Assembly (NCBI GenBank): GCA_018970445.1
Contig: JAGWWF010000017.1
Coordinates: 1 to 64,000 of the forward strand
DNA: 64,000 bases
Source: Alphaproteobacteria bacterium
Lineage (GTDB): Bacteria; Pseudomonadota; Alphaproteobacteria; Sphingomonadales; Sphingomonadaceae
Direction of reading: 5' to 3'
The notes under the pieces are model-generated. The model was given only the letters and a program-made list of their open reading frames with translations, did not search any database and was not told where the DNA came from. Position 1 is the stretch's first letter, and each line of letters starts with the position of its first letter. A program made the position numbers and the translations under genes. This document shows positions 9,457 through 18,269 of this stretch, piece after piece.

Positions 9457-10337
9457 CGCCCGGCCTTCAGCTGGCTGAGCAGATATTCGCCATAGCCTGA
9501 TTTGCGCAGCGGCTGCGCGATGCGGGCCAGTTGATCATCATCGATCAGGCCGCGCCGCCAGGCGATTTCTTCCGGGCAGCAGATCTTCAGGCCCTGCCGT
9601 TCTTCGACAATGCGGACATAGAGCGCAGCATCGAGCAGCGAGCCATGGGTGCCGGTATCAAGCCAGGCAAAGCCGCGGCCCATCAGTTCGACATTCAGCG
9701 CGCCGGCTTCGAGATAGAGCCGGTTGAGATCGGTGATTTCCAGTTCGCCGCGCGGGGAGGGTTTCAGGTCGCGCGCCATGGCCACGGCATTGCCGTCATA
9801 GAAATAGAGTCCCGTCACGGCATAGTTGCTCTTCGGTGCCGCCGGTTTTTCCTCGATGGTTTCGGCGCGGCCGTTGGCATCGAACGACACCACGCCATAA
9901 GCGGTGGGATCGCTGACATAATAGCCGAACACCGTGGCACCATGGTCACGCGCCGCGGCGCTGGCCAGCAATTCGGGCAGGCCGTGGCCGTGGAAGATAT
10001 TGTCCCCCAGGATCAGCACCGATGGATCATTGCCAACGAAATCCGCACCGATGTGATAGGCCTGCGCCAGCCCTTCCGGGCGCGGCTGCTGGGCATATTG
10101 GATGTTCATGCCCCAATCGCTGCCGTCGCCCAGCAGGCCGGCAAAGGCCGCCGCATCGCCCGGTGTGGTGATGATCAGCACATCGCTGATCCCCGCCAGC
10201 ATCAGCACCGACAGCGGATAATAGATCATCGGCTTGTCATAGACCGGCATCAACTGCTTGGAGACCGGCCTGGTGAGCGGATAGAGCCTCGTGCCGGAGC
10301 CACCGGCCAGGATGATGCCACGGCGTTTCGTCATCAT
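9453..10337 (-). CDS. rfbA: glucose-1-phosphate thymidylyltransferase
   Basis: 294 residues. It makes dTDP-glucose from dTTP and glucose-1-phosphate, committing sugar to dTDP-rhamnose. The nucleotide-binding signature [11 protein letters not shown] and the [16 protein letters not shown] stretch are present near the N terminus, with GDNIFHG and the EEKP segment further on. The start is one of two adjacent ATGs inside ATGATGA, overlapping the stop of the upstream FrhB-like gene. Confidence 0.96.
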   Translation of the reverse strand: MMTKRRGIILAGGSGTRLYPLTRPVSKQLMPVYDKPMIYYPLSVLMLAGISDVLIITTPGDAAAFAGLLGDGSDWGMNIQYAQQPRPEGLAQAYHIGADFVGNDPSVLILGDNIFHGHGLPELLASAAARDHGATVFGYYVSDPTAYGVVSFDANGRAETIEEKPAAPKSNYAVTGLYFYDGNAVAMARDLKPSPRGELEITDLNRLYLEAGALNVELMGRGFAWLDTGTHGSLLDAALYVRIVEERQGLKICCPEEIAWRRGLIDDDQLARIAQPLRKSGYGEYLLSQLKAGR

Positions 10338-11545
10338 GCGGTTCCCTTGATGAACCGGCGCACCAGGCCGGCAAAGCTTTTCACCTGGGCCATGATCGGT
10401 TCGCGCCGGGCGGCCTGGGCCACGGCCAGGCCCAGATAGCGCGGCACCGGCCGGCCCACCAGCCGCATGGCGAACAGCCGCGACAGCACCTGGCGCTTGC
10501 GCCGGGCCTGATGCGGCTGCATGCGGATGATGTCGGCCACCGGCACCGGCTGGGTGGCCAGCGTGCCGGCGGCGCGGGCGGCATCCAGCACCGCCAGGCC
10601 GGCGGCCGTGCGCGCCATCACCAGGCTGCGGCCGTCAGTTTCCTCGAAACTGGGATAGCCGCGATCATCGCCATACCAGGCATCGGCGCAGGCCACATCG
10701 GCCGCCGCGCCCACGGCATCGGCGCAGATCTTGCACCGGAACTGCACTTCCTTCGACAGGATCTGGCCCCAACTGTCGTTGTAGGTCATCTGCCGGCTGC
10801 TGCCGTCGCGCAGGCTGGCCCTGGCAAAGCCCGGCCAGCCATCGCCGCGAAAGCGGAAGGCGGCCACATCGCCGGGCGCCACCTTCAGATGATCGAGGAT
10901 GCGGCCCACCGCGCGGTCGGACGGGATGCCGGCACAGAAAAACGCCAGCATCAGTGGCACGCGCGCCGCCAGCGCCGGATCGGCCTTGGCCCGCGCCCGC
11001 AGCGCCGCCACGTCGCACGGCTTGCCAACAAAGGCAAAACGGCCCGGTCGTGCCAGCCAATCGTTCAGCCCGGCCAGCGGCGAGGACCGGGCATAGCGCG
11101 AACCGGCGGCGGTGAGGACATCATCGGGACTGGTGGAGATGCTGGTGATGTTGCCGGTGGGCTGATCGGGATCGGCGCGCACCTGCACGACAAAATCCAC
11201 CAGGCCACTGGCCAGCGCATGCACCAGCAGCGCCGAAATCACCCCGCCCGACGAGGCGGTGTGGCGCAGCAGCGGATCGCTGGCATGGCCAACGCCCGTG
11301 AAGCGTTGCGGCCCCCACAGCGGTTCGGCCGGATCATGGGGGTTGTCGCGCTGGTCAACCACCAGGCCGGGGCATGCGGCGGCAATGGCCTGATCTTCGG
11401 CGGCCGAGACCGGTCCGATCTGTTCTGGCCGGGCCCAGCCCGGCCCGGCGGCGGTGATGCGGATGCCGGGCGAAACCGCCGCGCACAGGCCGCAGCCGGT
11501 GCAGCTGTCGGCCCGTCTTACCCGCTTGAGGAAATCCGCATCCAT
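10334..11545 (-). CDS. FrhB-family (coenzyme F420 hydrogenase/dehydrogenase beta-like) iron-sulfur protein
   Basis: 403 residues. The N terminus has a ferredoxin-like cysteine set ([11 protein letters not shown]). The central part contains [12 protein letters not shown] and FFCAGIPS, and a later pair lies in [22 protein letters not shown], all features of the FrhB N- and C-terminal domains. Members in exopolysaccharide loci often sit beside pyruvyltransferases and are thought to be flavin/iron-sulfur redox enzymes acting on a glycan or its precursor; F420 use is not implied. Here the pyruvyltransferase is two genes upstream. The stop overlaps rfbA. The start has only a weak ribosome-binding site. 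Substrate unknown. Confidence 0.85.
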   Translation of the reverse strand: MDADFLKRVRRADSCTGCGLCAAVSPGIRITAAGPGWARPEQIGPVSAAEDQAIAAACPGLVVDQRDNPHDPAEPLWGPQRFTGVGHASDPLLRHTASSGGVISALLVHALASGLVDFVVQVRADPDQPTGNITSISTSPDDVLTAAGSRYARSSPLAGLNDWLARPGRFAFVGKPCDVAALRARAKADPALAARVPLMLAFFCAGIPSDRAVGRILDHLKVAPGDVAAFRFRGDGWPGFARASLRDGSSRQMTYNDSWGQILSKEVQFRCKICADAVGAAADVACADAWYGDDRGYPSFEETDGRSLVMARTAAGLAVLDAARAAGTLATQPVPVADIIRMQPHQARRKRQVLSRLFAMRLVGRPVPRYLGLAVAQAARREPIMAQVKSFAGLVRRFIKGTA

Positions 11546-11611
11546 GGCTGTGCCACCGTCATCCTGCTGGCTGCCGCCGCCCCGTTCAGCCCGAAGCGGA
11601 CGGCACCCCCG

Positions 11612-12592
11612 TCACTTGGCGGCAGGCGCCGGGCTGCCGGCCTTGGCGGCACCGGCCTTGGCGCGGGCTTCCTGGGAGGCCTTGTCCTTGGCGGCGGCAG
11701 CGGCGGCCTTGTCGATCGCCTTGGCGGTGTTTTCCGGCGTGTCATAGCCGGCGGCATAGACGATCTTGCCCTTGTTCAGCTCGCGCAGGCGGGTCAGTTC
11801 GGCCTGCAGGCGCTTGGAGATTTCCTGGCGCTGGATCAGCTGCTGGGCATAGGAAATGGCGCGTTCCCCAGTGAACGGCTCGGTCTTCTGATCGCTGACG
11901 ACGTTGATGTAGACGATCGGCGCCGGCGCACCGGCGGGTTGATCGGTGAACATGAAGGGTTCGCCATTGGGTCCCTGGGCCAGCCGGACGATTTCCTTGC
12001 TCAGGCGCGGATCCAGCAGCAGCGTATCGATCTGCTGCGGCGCGCGGCGGAATTCGATGTTGGCATCCAGCAGCTGGCGTTCCACCGCCGCCATGTTCTT
12101 GGCATCGGTCAGCGGCAGCTTGTCCATCAGCGGGGTTTGCAGGAACTGGATCTGATCCAGGATCAGGATGCGGCGATCACCAAAGATGATGGCGTTTTCC
12201 TCGATGAACTTCTGCGCGGCTTCGCGCGGGGTTTCCGAAACCTTGCCGGCCACTTCGGCCTGCAGGGCCTGCACCAGCAGATTTTCATCGTTGCGGGCCT
12301 TGGCCAGCACGAACTGCGGGGATTGATCCAGCTTGCGGCGCTTGGCTTCGGCGGCCAGCATCTTGCGTTCCAGCACGCGCGCCAGGCCCACCGATTCGAT
12401 CAGCTTCTGCGACACGCCGGCGGCCTGCTGTCCCAGGCCATTGGCTTCCATCTTCATTTCATTGATGGTCACTTCCTGGCCGTCGATGGTGGCAACCACC
12501 TGGCCTTCGGGCTTGGCGCCCTTCTGGTCGCAGGCGGCCAGCGCCAGGCTGGCCGCGGCGATCAGCAGCAACTGCTTGGAAATTCTCACCAT
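11612..12592 (-). CDS. epsD: EpsD-family lipoprotein peptidyl-prolyl cis-trans isomerase
   Basis: 326 residues from the ATG at 12592. Three ATGs lie within 15 bases (12604, 12598, 12592); GGAG sits six bases before the last, which I prefer. The N terminus is a lipoprotein signal (LLLIAAASLALAAC, lipobox LAAC), so the protein is probably membrane-anchored in the periplasm. The body matches EpsD, a parvulin/SurA-like family found with exosortase-type exopolysaccharide genes, including an NDENLLVQALQAEVA helix and a PPIase-like segment in the second half. The C terminus is an Ala/Lys-rich low-complexity tail. It probably assists folding of export or secreted proteins of this locus; no activity can be proven from sequence. 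Confidence 0.85.
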   Translation of the reverse strand: MVRISKQLLLIAAASLALAACDQKGAKPEGQVVATIDGQEVTINEMKMEANGLGQQAAGVSQKLIESVGLARVLERKMLAAEAKRRKLDQSPQFVLAKARNDENLLVQALQAEVAGKVSETPREAAQKFIEENAIIFGDRRILILDQIQFLQTPLMDKLPLTDAKNMAAVERQLLDANIEFRRAPQQIDTLLLDPRLSKEIVRLAQGPNGEPFMFTDQPAGAPAPIVYINVVSDQKTEPFTGERAISYAQQLIQRQEISKRLQAELTRLRELNKGKIVYAAGYDTPENTAKAIDKAAAAAAKDKASQEARAKAGAAKAGSPAPAAK

Positions 12593-12693
12593 CGTCATCT
12601 CCATCTGATCAGCAGGAACGGCTGCAAGGGGCCGGTTGTTGCCCCCCTTTGCCGCGCTGCCCGGTTGCGGTCAATGCCGCGCCCGTGTGACAT

Positions 12694-13860
12694 TCATTTT
12701 GCAAAACGGCCGAACAGCGCGGCGAGCGCATCGACATAGGCGGCAAGGCCGGCATCGATCTGCGGCTGGGCGCGGGCGATGGCAGCGGCCAGCGCATCGC
12801 GCCGGTCGATCCCGGCCAGGATATGGGCCAGCGCCGCATCATCATCCATGTCGCGCCGCACCAGCCCGTCATAGCCAAAGGCCCCGAACAGCCCTTCGAA
12901 CTTGCGGCTGTAACTGATCGGCGCCACCGGCACGCCGCTGGAAAAGGCAGCGATGGTGGCGTGCATGCGCGCGCCGATCATGTAATCCAGGCCCGACACA
13001 AAGCCCTTGGCGGCGCTGGCCGACGGGAAATCCGGGTGGCGGTGCAGCGCGGGATATTGCGCCTTCAGCCGATCGGCCGCAGCGGCATCATCATCATTGG
13101 GCATGTGCGGCGCAATCACGTGCGGCACCAGATGGATGTCGCAATCACCGCGTTCGATCAGCGCGGTGATCAGCCGATGGGTGAGGGCGGCATAATCAAA
13201 GCCCAGGCCATATTGGTTGCCGCCGGCATAGCCGCCGTTCATCAGCAGGCCTGACACGTTGAGCCCGACCTGCAACCGGCCCGGCGTCTTTTCGCGCCGG
13301 GTGAAGGGCAGGGCAAAGGCGACATCGACCACCTGCTGCGCCGCCACGCCGGGTGCCAGGCTGGCCAGCGCCCTGATCGACAGTTCGTCGCGACTGAACA
13401 CGGCCGCGGCGCGGCGGCAGATCCAGGCGGCGATGGCGCTGTGCGGCTGGCGGCTGAACGGGCCGATGGTTTGCGGGCTGAGCACCAGCGGCGTGCCCAT
13501 CAGGATCGGAACGATCTTGGTGCCGGCGATATAGGCAAAGCGCTTGGCCGGATAGATATCGGTGAAGCTGTCGCCGGCGCTGATGTCGAGCATGATGTCG
13601 CAGGCACGGGCATCGGCCAGCAGGCCACGCGGATCGATCATGTAGCGGCCGGTGACGTCGTGCACCTCGAGATCGAGGCCGGGTTCGGCCAGTGCACCGG
13701 GATCGCGGGCGGAAATGATGACGAAGCGGGCATTCACCCCGGCCTTGGCCGCGGCCGCGCGGGCCAGCGCCAGATTGCCGGCGGTGAGCGCGCCCATGCC
13801 CAGATTGCTGGCATTGGCCGCATGCCACAACAGGCCAACCCGCAGTTCAGACGATGCCAT
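12694..13860 (-). CDS. polysaccharide pyruvyl transferase family protein
   Basis: 388 residues. The sequence shows the family pattern: N-terminal VGLLWHAANASNLGMGALT, DISAGDSFTDIY in the first domain, LSPQTIGPF in the middle and the GARMHATIAAFSSGVP motif in the C-terminal domain. These enzymes transfer pyruvate from phosphoenolpyruvate to a sugar, making a pyruvate ketal on exopolysaccharide. Gap of 42 bp to the upstream glycosyltransferase and 101 bp to epsD, so probably within the same operon. Confidence 0.9.
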   Translation of the reverse strand: MASSELRVGLLWHAANASNLGMGALTAGNLALARAAAAKAGVNARFVIISARDPGALAEPGLDLEVHDVTGRYMIDPRGLLADARACDIMLDISAGDSFTDIYPAKRFAYIAGTKIVPILMGTPLVLSPQTIGPFSRQPHSAIAAWICRRAAAVFSRDELSIRALASLAPGVAAQQVVDVAFALPFTRREKTPGRLQVGLNVSGLLMNGGYAGGNQYGLGFDYAALTHRLITALIERGDCDIHLVPHVIAPHMPNDDDAAAADRLKAQYPALHRHPDFPSASAAKGFVSGLDYMIGARMHATIAAFSSGVPVAPISYSRKFEGLFGAFGYDGLVRRDMDDDAALAHILAGIDRRDALAAAIARAQPQIDAGLAAYVDALAALFGRFAK

Positions 13861-13902
13861 GATGGTTCCTTGCAGGCACAGATCGAAGGGACAGGGCGGC
13901 CA

Positions 13903-14991
13903 TCACCGGAACGGCCGGCCAAGGGCGGCCAGCGCCAGGGCGCGGGCATTGGCGGGCTGGCGTCGCCGCAGCCGGTTGGCCAGCATGGCCCAGCACAGGA
14001 CCCAGTGCAGCGGCCACAACAGCGGGAAGAAGCGCCAGGTGAAGCGCAGGCGCGAGCGCGCCATCCAATATTCGGAAAAGGCGCTGCGCCCGCTTTTCAG
14101 GCTGCGCGAACCGATGGCGCGGCCGGCCTTGTGGAACACGGTGGCGCCATGGGCAAAGGCCGTGGCATAGGCCGCATCGCCGCGCCGCCGGTTGCGCATC
14201 GCCCAGTCGATCTCTTCGAAATAGAGGAAATAATCTTCGGACATCGGGCCGACATCGGCCAGGAACGCGCGGCTGACGGCCAGGCTGGCGCCCAGCACGA
14301 AATCGGTGGCGTCGGCCACGTCCTGCGGGCTGTAGGTGATGCTGGCCGGGTCCTCGCCGGCAATGGCACGGCCGGCCCCGGTAAAGCGGTTGAAGACATA
14401 ACCATTCAACGCCTGCAGCCGATCGGGCTGCCAGTAATGGCACACCACCGTGCCGCACATGCCGATGTTGGGTGTGGCCGCCATGCGCTGCACCAGGCTG
14501 CCGGGGGCCGATGGTGCCACCACCGTATCATTGTTGAGCAGCCAGAAATATTGCAGCCGGCGATCGCCCTGCAACAGGCGCAGGCCCAGATTGTTGCCGC
14601 CGGCAAAGCCCAGATTGGCATCGGACAGGATCAGGGTGAGCGGCGCCACCGCGCCCGGCCCGGACGGCAGCGCATCGGCGCGCAATTCTGCCATCTGCAC
14701 CGGCTTGGGCATGGCCGGGCTGGACAGGATTGCCATGTCGGCCGATTCGGCGGCGGGTTGATAGCGGCCGGCGGCCCAGTCGCGCAGTTTCTGGGCCGAA
14801 TCATCGCCGCTGCCGTTTTCCACCACCACGATGCGCAGCGGCATCGGCACGCGCAGCAGGCTTTCCAGGCATTCGATCGTATCATCGGCGCCGCGGAAAT
14901 TGACGATCACGACGCCCAGAACCGCACCGTCGCCGGACGACATCCGGTGATCGCTGCGGCGCGGCGCTGCCGTCTGGCTGGTCGCGGTCAC
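13903..14991 (-). CDS. GT2-family glycosyltransferase
   Basis: 362 residues from a GTG at 14991 whose last bases overlap the upstream gene stop (GTGA). The open frame continues upstream, but that part is antisense-like and Pro/Arg-rich, and an alternative ATG lies at 14943. The catalytic A-type fold begins GVVIVNFRGADDTIECLESL and continues with VVVENGSGDD, the NLGFAGGNNLGLR nucleotide-sugar motif, LLNNDT (metal-binding position) and FLYFEEIDWAMRNRRRG. This arrangement is typical of rhamnosyltransferase-like GT2 enzymes, which fits the rfb genes below. Acceptor and donor remain unproven. Confidence 0.9.
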   Translation of the reverse strand: MTATSQTAAPRRSDHRMSSGDGAVLGVVIVNFRGADDTIECLESLLRVPMPLRIVVVENGSGDDSAQKLRDWAAGRYQPAAESADMAILSSPAMPKPVQMAELRADALPSGPGAVAPLTLILSDANLGFAGGNNLGLRLLQGDRRLQYFWLLNNDTVVAPSAPGSLVQRMAATPNIGMCGTVVCHYWQPDRLQALNGYVFNRFTGAGRAIAGEDPASITYSPQDVADATDFVLGASLAVSRAFLADVGPMSEDYFLYFEEIDWAMRNRRRGDAAYATAFAHGATVFHKAGRAIGSRSLKSGRSAFSEYWMARSRLRFTWRFFPLLWPLHWVLCWAMLANRLRRRQPANARALALAALGRPFR

Positions 14992-15920
14992 GCCTTGTCC
15001 TTCTGCCAGTGGGCACCGGCATCCTCGCTGCCGGCCTGGGTGACCCGCAGCATTTCGGCCATGCGCATCATGCGGATGCGGGCCAGCACGGCCAGGCCGC
15101 GGCCGCGGTTGCCCAGGCCCGACAGGCGCGGGCTGGCCAGCAGGCGCAGGCCATCGACCAGCACCGATACCGGCATCAGCGCCGCCTTGCCATGCCAGCG
15201 CAACCAGCTGTGGCCGGCCGCGCGGTGTTCGGCCCAATCATGGGCGATGTGGCGTTGCCACTTGCGCCACAGTTCATCCAGCGTGGCCCGGGCCGGGTGA
15301 TAGACGCGCATCGCCTCGCAATAGGCATGGGCATAGCCGGCAGCGGTGGCGCGCAGGCCCCAATCGCGATCCTCGGCAATGCCGATGCCGGCAAAGGGGC
15401 CAACCGCGGCATGGACATCGCGGTGCATGGCCAGGTTGAGCGTGGCGGCAAAACCCTGTTGTTCGATATACATGCGCTGGCGATAGCCGAACACCGCCTC
15501 ATAGGCTTCCAGCGGCGTGAGCCGGGCCGGATCGACAACATCGATATGCACATCACCGCCCACCAGCCCGCGCGGCCCGCCGGCGCGCACGGCATTCACG
15601 GCGGCCTGCAGCCAGCCATCGCCGGCGCGGCAATCGGCATCGATGAAGGCCAGGATTGGCGCACGGGCGGCAGCGATGCCGGCGTTGCGGGCCGGGCCGG
15701 GGCCGGGCGTGGTTTCCGATATCAGCCGCACGCCGGGGAAGCGCGCCACCACCGTTTCGGGCGTGAAGCGCGAGCCATTGTCGACAACGATGATCTCCAC
15801 CGGGCCATCGACCTGTTGCGCCGCAACCGTGGCGAGGCAGCGGGCCAGGGTTTCGGGCATGTTGAAGTGCGGGATGATGACCGAAACGACCGGATCGGGC
15901 CCCGTGCTGCTGGCGATCAT
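14988..15920 (-). CDS. GT2-family glycosyltransferase
   Basis: 310 residues. The ATG at 15920 overlaps the stop of the upstream acetyltransferase (ATGA), so the longer open frame to 16025 is not used. Features: VVSVIIPHFNMPETLARCL, IIVVDNGSRF, GPGPARNAGIAAA and the metal-binding FIDADC, all standard for GT2 inverting transferases; a later GIAEDRDWGLRA holds the catalytic-base ED dipeptide. It probably adds a sugar to the lipid-linked repeat unit on the cytoplasmic face. Confidence 0.9.
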   Translation of the reverse strand: MIASSTGPDPVVSVIIPHFNMPETLARCLATVAAQQVDGPVEIIVVDNGSRFTPETVVARFPGVRLISETTPGPGPARNAGIAAARAPILAFIDADCRAGDGWLQAAVNAVRAGGPRGLVGGDVHIDVVDPARLTPLEAYEAVFGYRQRMYIEQQGFAATLNLAMHRDVHAAVGPFAGIGIAEDRDWGLRATAAGYAHAYCEAMRVYHPARATLDELWRKWQRHIAHDWAEHRAAGHSWLRWHGKAALMPVSVLVDGLRLLASPRLSGLGNRGRGLAVLARIRMMRMAEMLRVTQAGSEDAGAHWQKDKA

Positions 15921-16528
15921 GGCTGGCGGCCGATCCCGGCCAGATTGGCGGCATTGGGGTGGAACACCGCATCGGGATTGCGGCGGATCAGATCGCGCAA
16001 GGCCGCCTTGTCGAGCAGCCACCACTGGCTGGCTTCGATGGCGGCAATGGTCTCTTCATCAAAGCGCGGGCGCAGCACGCGGCCGGGCATGCCGGCGGCA
16101 ATGGCATAGCGCGGCACATCCTGGTTGATCACGGCGCCGGCCGCGATCACCGCGCCGCGCCCGATGAACTTGCAGCCCGGCAGGATGGTGGCGTTGTGGC
16201 CCACCCACACATCGTCTTCCACCATCAGCCATTGTGGTTCGGGCAGGCCCTGTTCGACCACGCCGAACCGGGGCTCGTACAGATAGGGGTGGGTGGTCAG
16301 CGCGTCGAGCGGATGGTTCTGATCGACGACGCGCACCGACCGGGCAAAGGAGCAGTAGCGCCCGATGCGGGTATGCGCCGAAATCCGCCACGGATCGAAG
16401 CAGCCATAGCTGTACAGCCCGACCTCGATCTTCCAGCGGCTGGCGAACCAGTCGCGCAGCGCCCGATTTTCATATTCGTTCCGGCGCAGCCAGACCAGCT
16501 TGAGCTTTTCGCGCACTGCAAATGCCAT
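15917..16528 (-). CDS. hexapeptide-repeat (CatB/LbH-type) acetyltransferase
   Basis: 203 residues with a left-handed beta-helix pattern: RIGRYCSFARSVRVVDQNH, then WVGHNATILPGCKFIGRGAVIAAGAVI and YAIAAGMPGRVLRPRF. The active-site His lies in DQNHPLD. The family moves acetyl from acetyl-CoA to sugars (or chloramphenicol in Cat enzymes); in this operon O-acetylation of the exopolysaccharide is the natural reading. GAGGAAG precedes the ATG. Its stop overlaps the downstream glycosyltransferase and it lies 38 bp after the AAA+ gene. Confidence 0.88.
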   Translation of the reverse strand: MAFAVREKLKLVWLRRNEYENRALRDWFASRWKIEVGLYSYGCFDPWRISAHTRIGRYCSFARSVRVVDQNHPLDALTTHPYLYEPRFGVVEQGLPEPQWLMVEDDVWVGHNATILPGCKFIGRGAVIAAGAVINQDVPRYAIAAGMPGRVLRPRFDEETIAAIEASQWWLLDKAALRDLIRRNPDAVFHPNAANLAGIGRQP

Positions 16529-16566
16529 GGCTTCCTCGTCGCGCGCTGTTGCAGCCGGCCTTGCGG

Positions 16567-17970
16567 TCAGGCGACCAGCCGCGCCATGGCGGCCGACATC
16601 ATCAGCAACGACGCGACGCCGGGATAGCCGAAGCGGAAATGCGGATCGCCGGGGCCTTCGCGGCGTTCCAGCAGATCGACAGTGTTGACGAACAGCTTGA
16701 GGTCACGTTCGATGGCCAGGGCCGAGAGGGCGCCGCCCATTTCGGCATAGACATCGTCCACCGTGAACCAGCCATCGGCCGAGCTGCCGGCGCGGGCGGC
16801 GGCCACCAGCAACTGCCAGTGCGTCTTGGCCTCCTCGCGCGACAGGTTGGACTGGACGCGGCGCGGCAGGCTGGCCTGCCATTCGCGGATCACCAGTTCG
16901 ACCGCCTTGCGGGCATCGGCTTCGTTCACCCGGTCGCGGCGGGCATCCAGCGTGATCAGCCCGGCCTGGTGGCCCAGCAGGCGCACCAGATAGGGCGAGC
17001 CGCCGGCCATCTGGCCGATGGTTTCCACCGCATCATCGCCGAACACGATGTCGGCAGCGCGTTCGCCCATGCGCAGCAGCTCGCGCATCTCGGCCTTGGT
17101 CATCGGCGTCATCGGCAGGCCGGTGATGTTGCGGCGGATCGACGGGGCATAGCCGATCAGCTCATCAAGATTGAGCGCGACGCCGGTGATGATCAGCTGC
17201 ACGCGGGCGGCACGGTCAGACAGATTCTTGATCAGTTCGGCCACATCGCGGCGGAAGTTCACATCGACCACCCGATCATATTCATCAAGGATGACGAGCA
17301 CGCGGGTGCCGACAACACCGGACAGCACATCGGCCAGTTCACGGGCACCATATTCGCCATTGGGCAGCATGATGTCGAAATTGTCGCCGGCTTCGGCTTC
17401 GGCCGAATTGGGCAGCACCGAGGTGTGGAAGATGCGCGGGATGCGGGCCAGGATCGACCGGAACATGTCCGAGAAATTGGCCGCGGTGCCGCAGCTGGCG
17501 TAGATGACGTGATAGCGGGCCTCGCGCGCGGTTTCGGCAAAGACATGCGCCAGGCTGGTCTTGCCGATGCCGCGCTCGCCATAGATCACGACATGGACAC
17601 GCTGTTCCTCGATGGCGGTGATGAGCCGGCCCATCGGATCGTGGCGCCCGGCAAAGGCTTCGCGCATCACCACCGGCTGGGAGGCGCCCAGCGCATCGCG
17701 CAGGGCCAGGCGCCGGCGCGACAGGCGGTCGGCCGAGGCCGATTCAATGTCATCGGCGGCGCTGGCGATGAAGCGCGGCAGCATCGGGCCGGGTTCCCGT
17801 GCGGTGGGATCGCGCCACAATTCGCCTTCGTTGGCCGGCCGCTCGTAAAAGGGGGTCGACGGAAAGGCTTCAACCAGGGTGACGCTGCTCTGCGTGTCCG
17901 CGACCGGAATTTCGGTTTCGGCCGCGCCGTTGGTTTCGATACTGGCTTGCGACTTGCGTTTCCAGATCAT
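16567..17970 (-). CDS. AAA+/STAND-like ATPase of the exopolysaccharide locus
   Basis: 467 residues. Residues 1-100 are low-similarity and polar. The ATPase core has Walker A GERGIGKTS (K137), a sensor-like YASCGTAANFSDMF segment and Walker B VLVILDEYDRVVD, followed by LIITGVALNLDELIG and a GGSPYLVRLLG motif resembling the lid region of ExeA/Orc1-like ATPases. The last part is helical and ends in SLLMMSAAMARLVA, mildly hydrophobic. It heads the minus-strand exopolysaccharide operon and diverges from the export genes. Exosortase-type loci often carry an ExeA-like ATPase; this may be the local equivalent, with a regulatory or assembly role. Exact function unknown. Confidence 0.8.
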   Translation of the reverse strand: MIWKRKSQASIETNGAAETEIPVADTQSSVTLVEAFPSTPFYERPANEGELWRDPTAREPGPMLPRFIASAADDIESASADRLSRRRLALRDALGASQPVVMREAFAGRHDPMGRLITAIEEQRVHVVIYGERGIGKTSLAHVFAETAREARYHVIYASCGTAANFSDMFRSILARIPRIFHTSVLPNSAEAEAGDNFDIMLPNGEYGARELADVLSGVVGTRVLVILDEYDRVVDVNFRRDVAELIKNLSDRAARVQLIITGVALNLDELIGYAPSIRRNITGLPMTPMTKAEMRELLRMGERAADIVFGDDAVETIGQMAGGSPYLVRLLGHQAGLITLDARRDRVNEADARKAVELVIREWQASLPRRVQSNLSREEAKTHWQLLVAAARAGSSADGWFTVDDVYAEMGGALSALAIERDLKLFVNTVDLLERREGPGDPHFRFGYPGVASLLMMSAAMARLVA

Positions 17971-18269
17971 CCTGTCCCCACATTCTCGTCACGGCTGCGC
18001 CAGCCAATATCGGCGGGCACGGCAAGTTACGGCACTTCATGCCGGGCGATTGCGCGCCCCTTGCCATGAGAATGTTGCAGACGCGAGAGGGAATTCACCC
18101 GATGGCGGCCAGAAGAATTGAATTTGCGTTGCCTTGGCCGGCGAAATGGTTGCCGGATGCGGGCCGGGCGTGTAGCAGGTGCCCAACATTGGTGAGCCAC
18201 CGGATGTTGTGCCGGATGGCAGCCGGACATGGGGCAGACCTGTCGAACAATGTGGAGGTGCAGGCCGGT
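17971..18269. other. 299-bp divergent intergenic region of the exopolysaccharide locus
   Basis: This gap separates the two divergent arms of the locus, so it should hold both promoters. I see no convincing -35/-10 pair, tRNA, terminator or strong inverted repeat. GGAGGT at 18254-18259 is the probable ribosome-binding site of the barrel gene. An open frame runs through the region from 18039 in frame with that gene, but the encoded sequence is not signal-like and I treat it as untranslated. Confidence 0.6.

Noticed and set aside
10511-15300. Long plus-strand frames (742 and 619 codons) opposite the exopolysaccharide genes
   Set aside because: They run across several real minus-strand genes and their intergenic gaps, with compositional bias typical of antisense frames.
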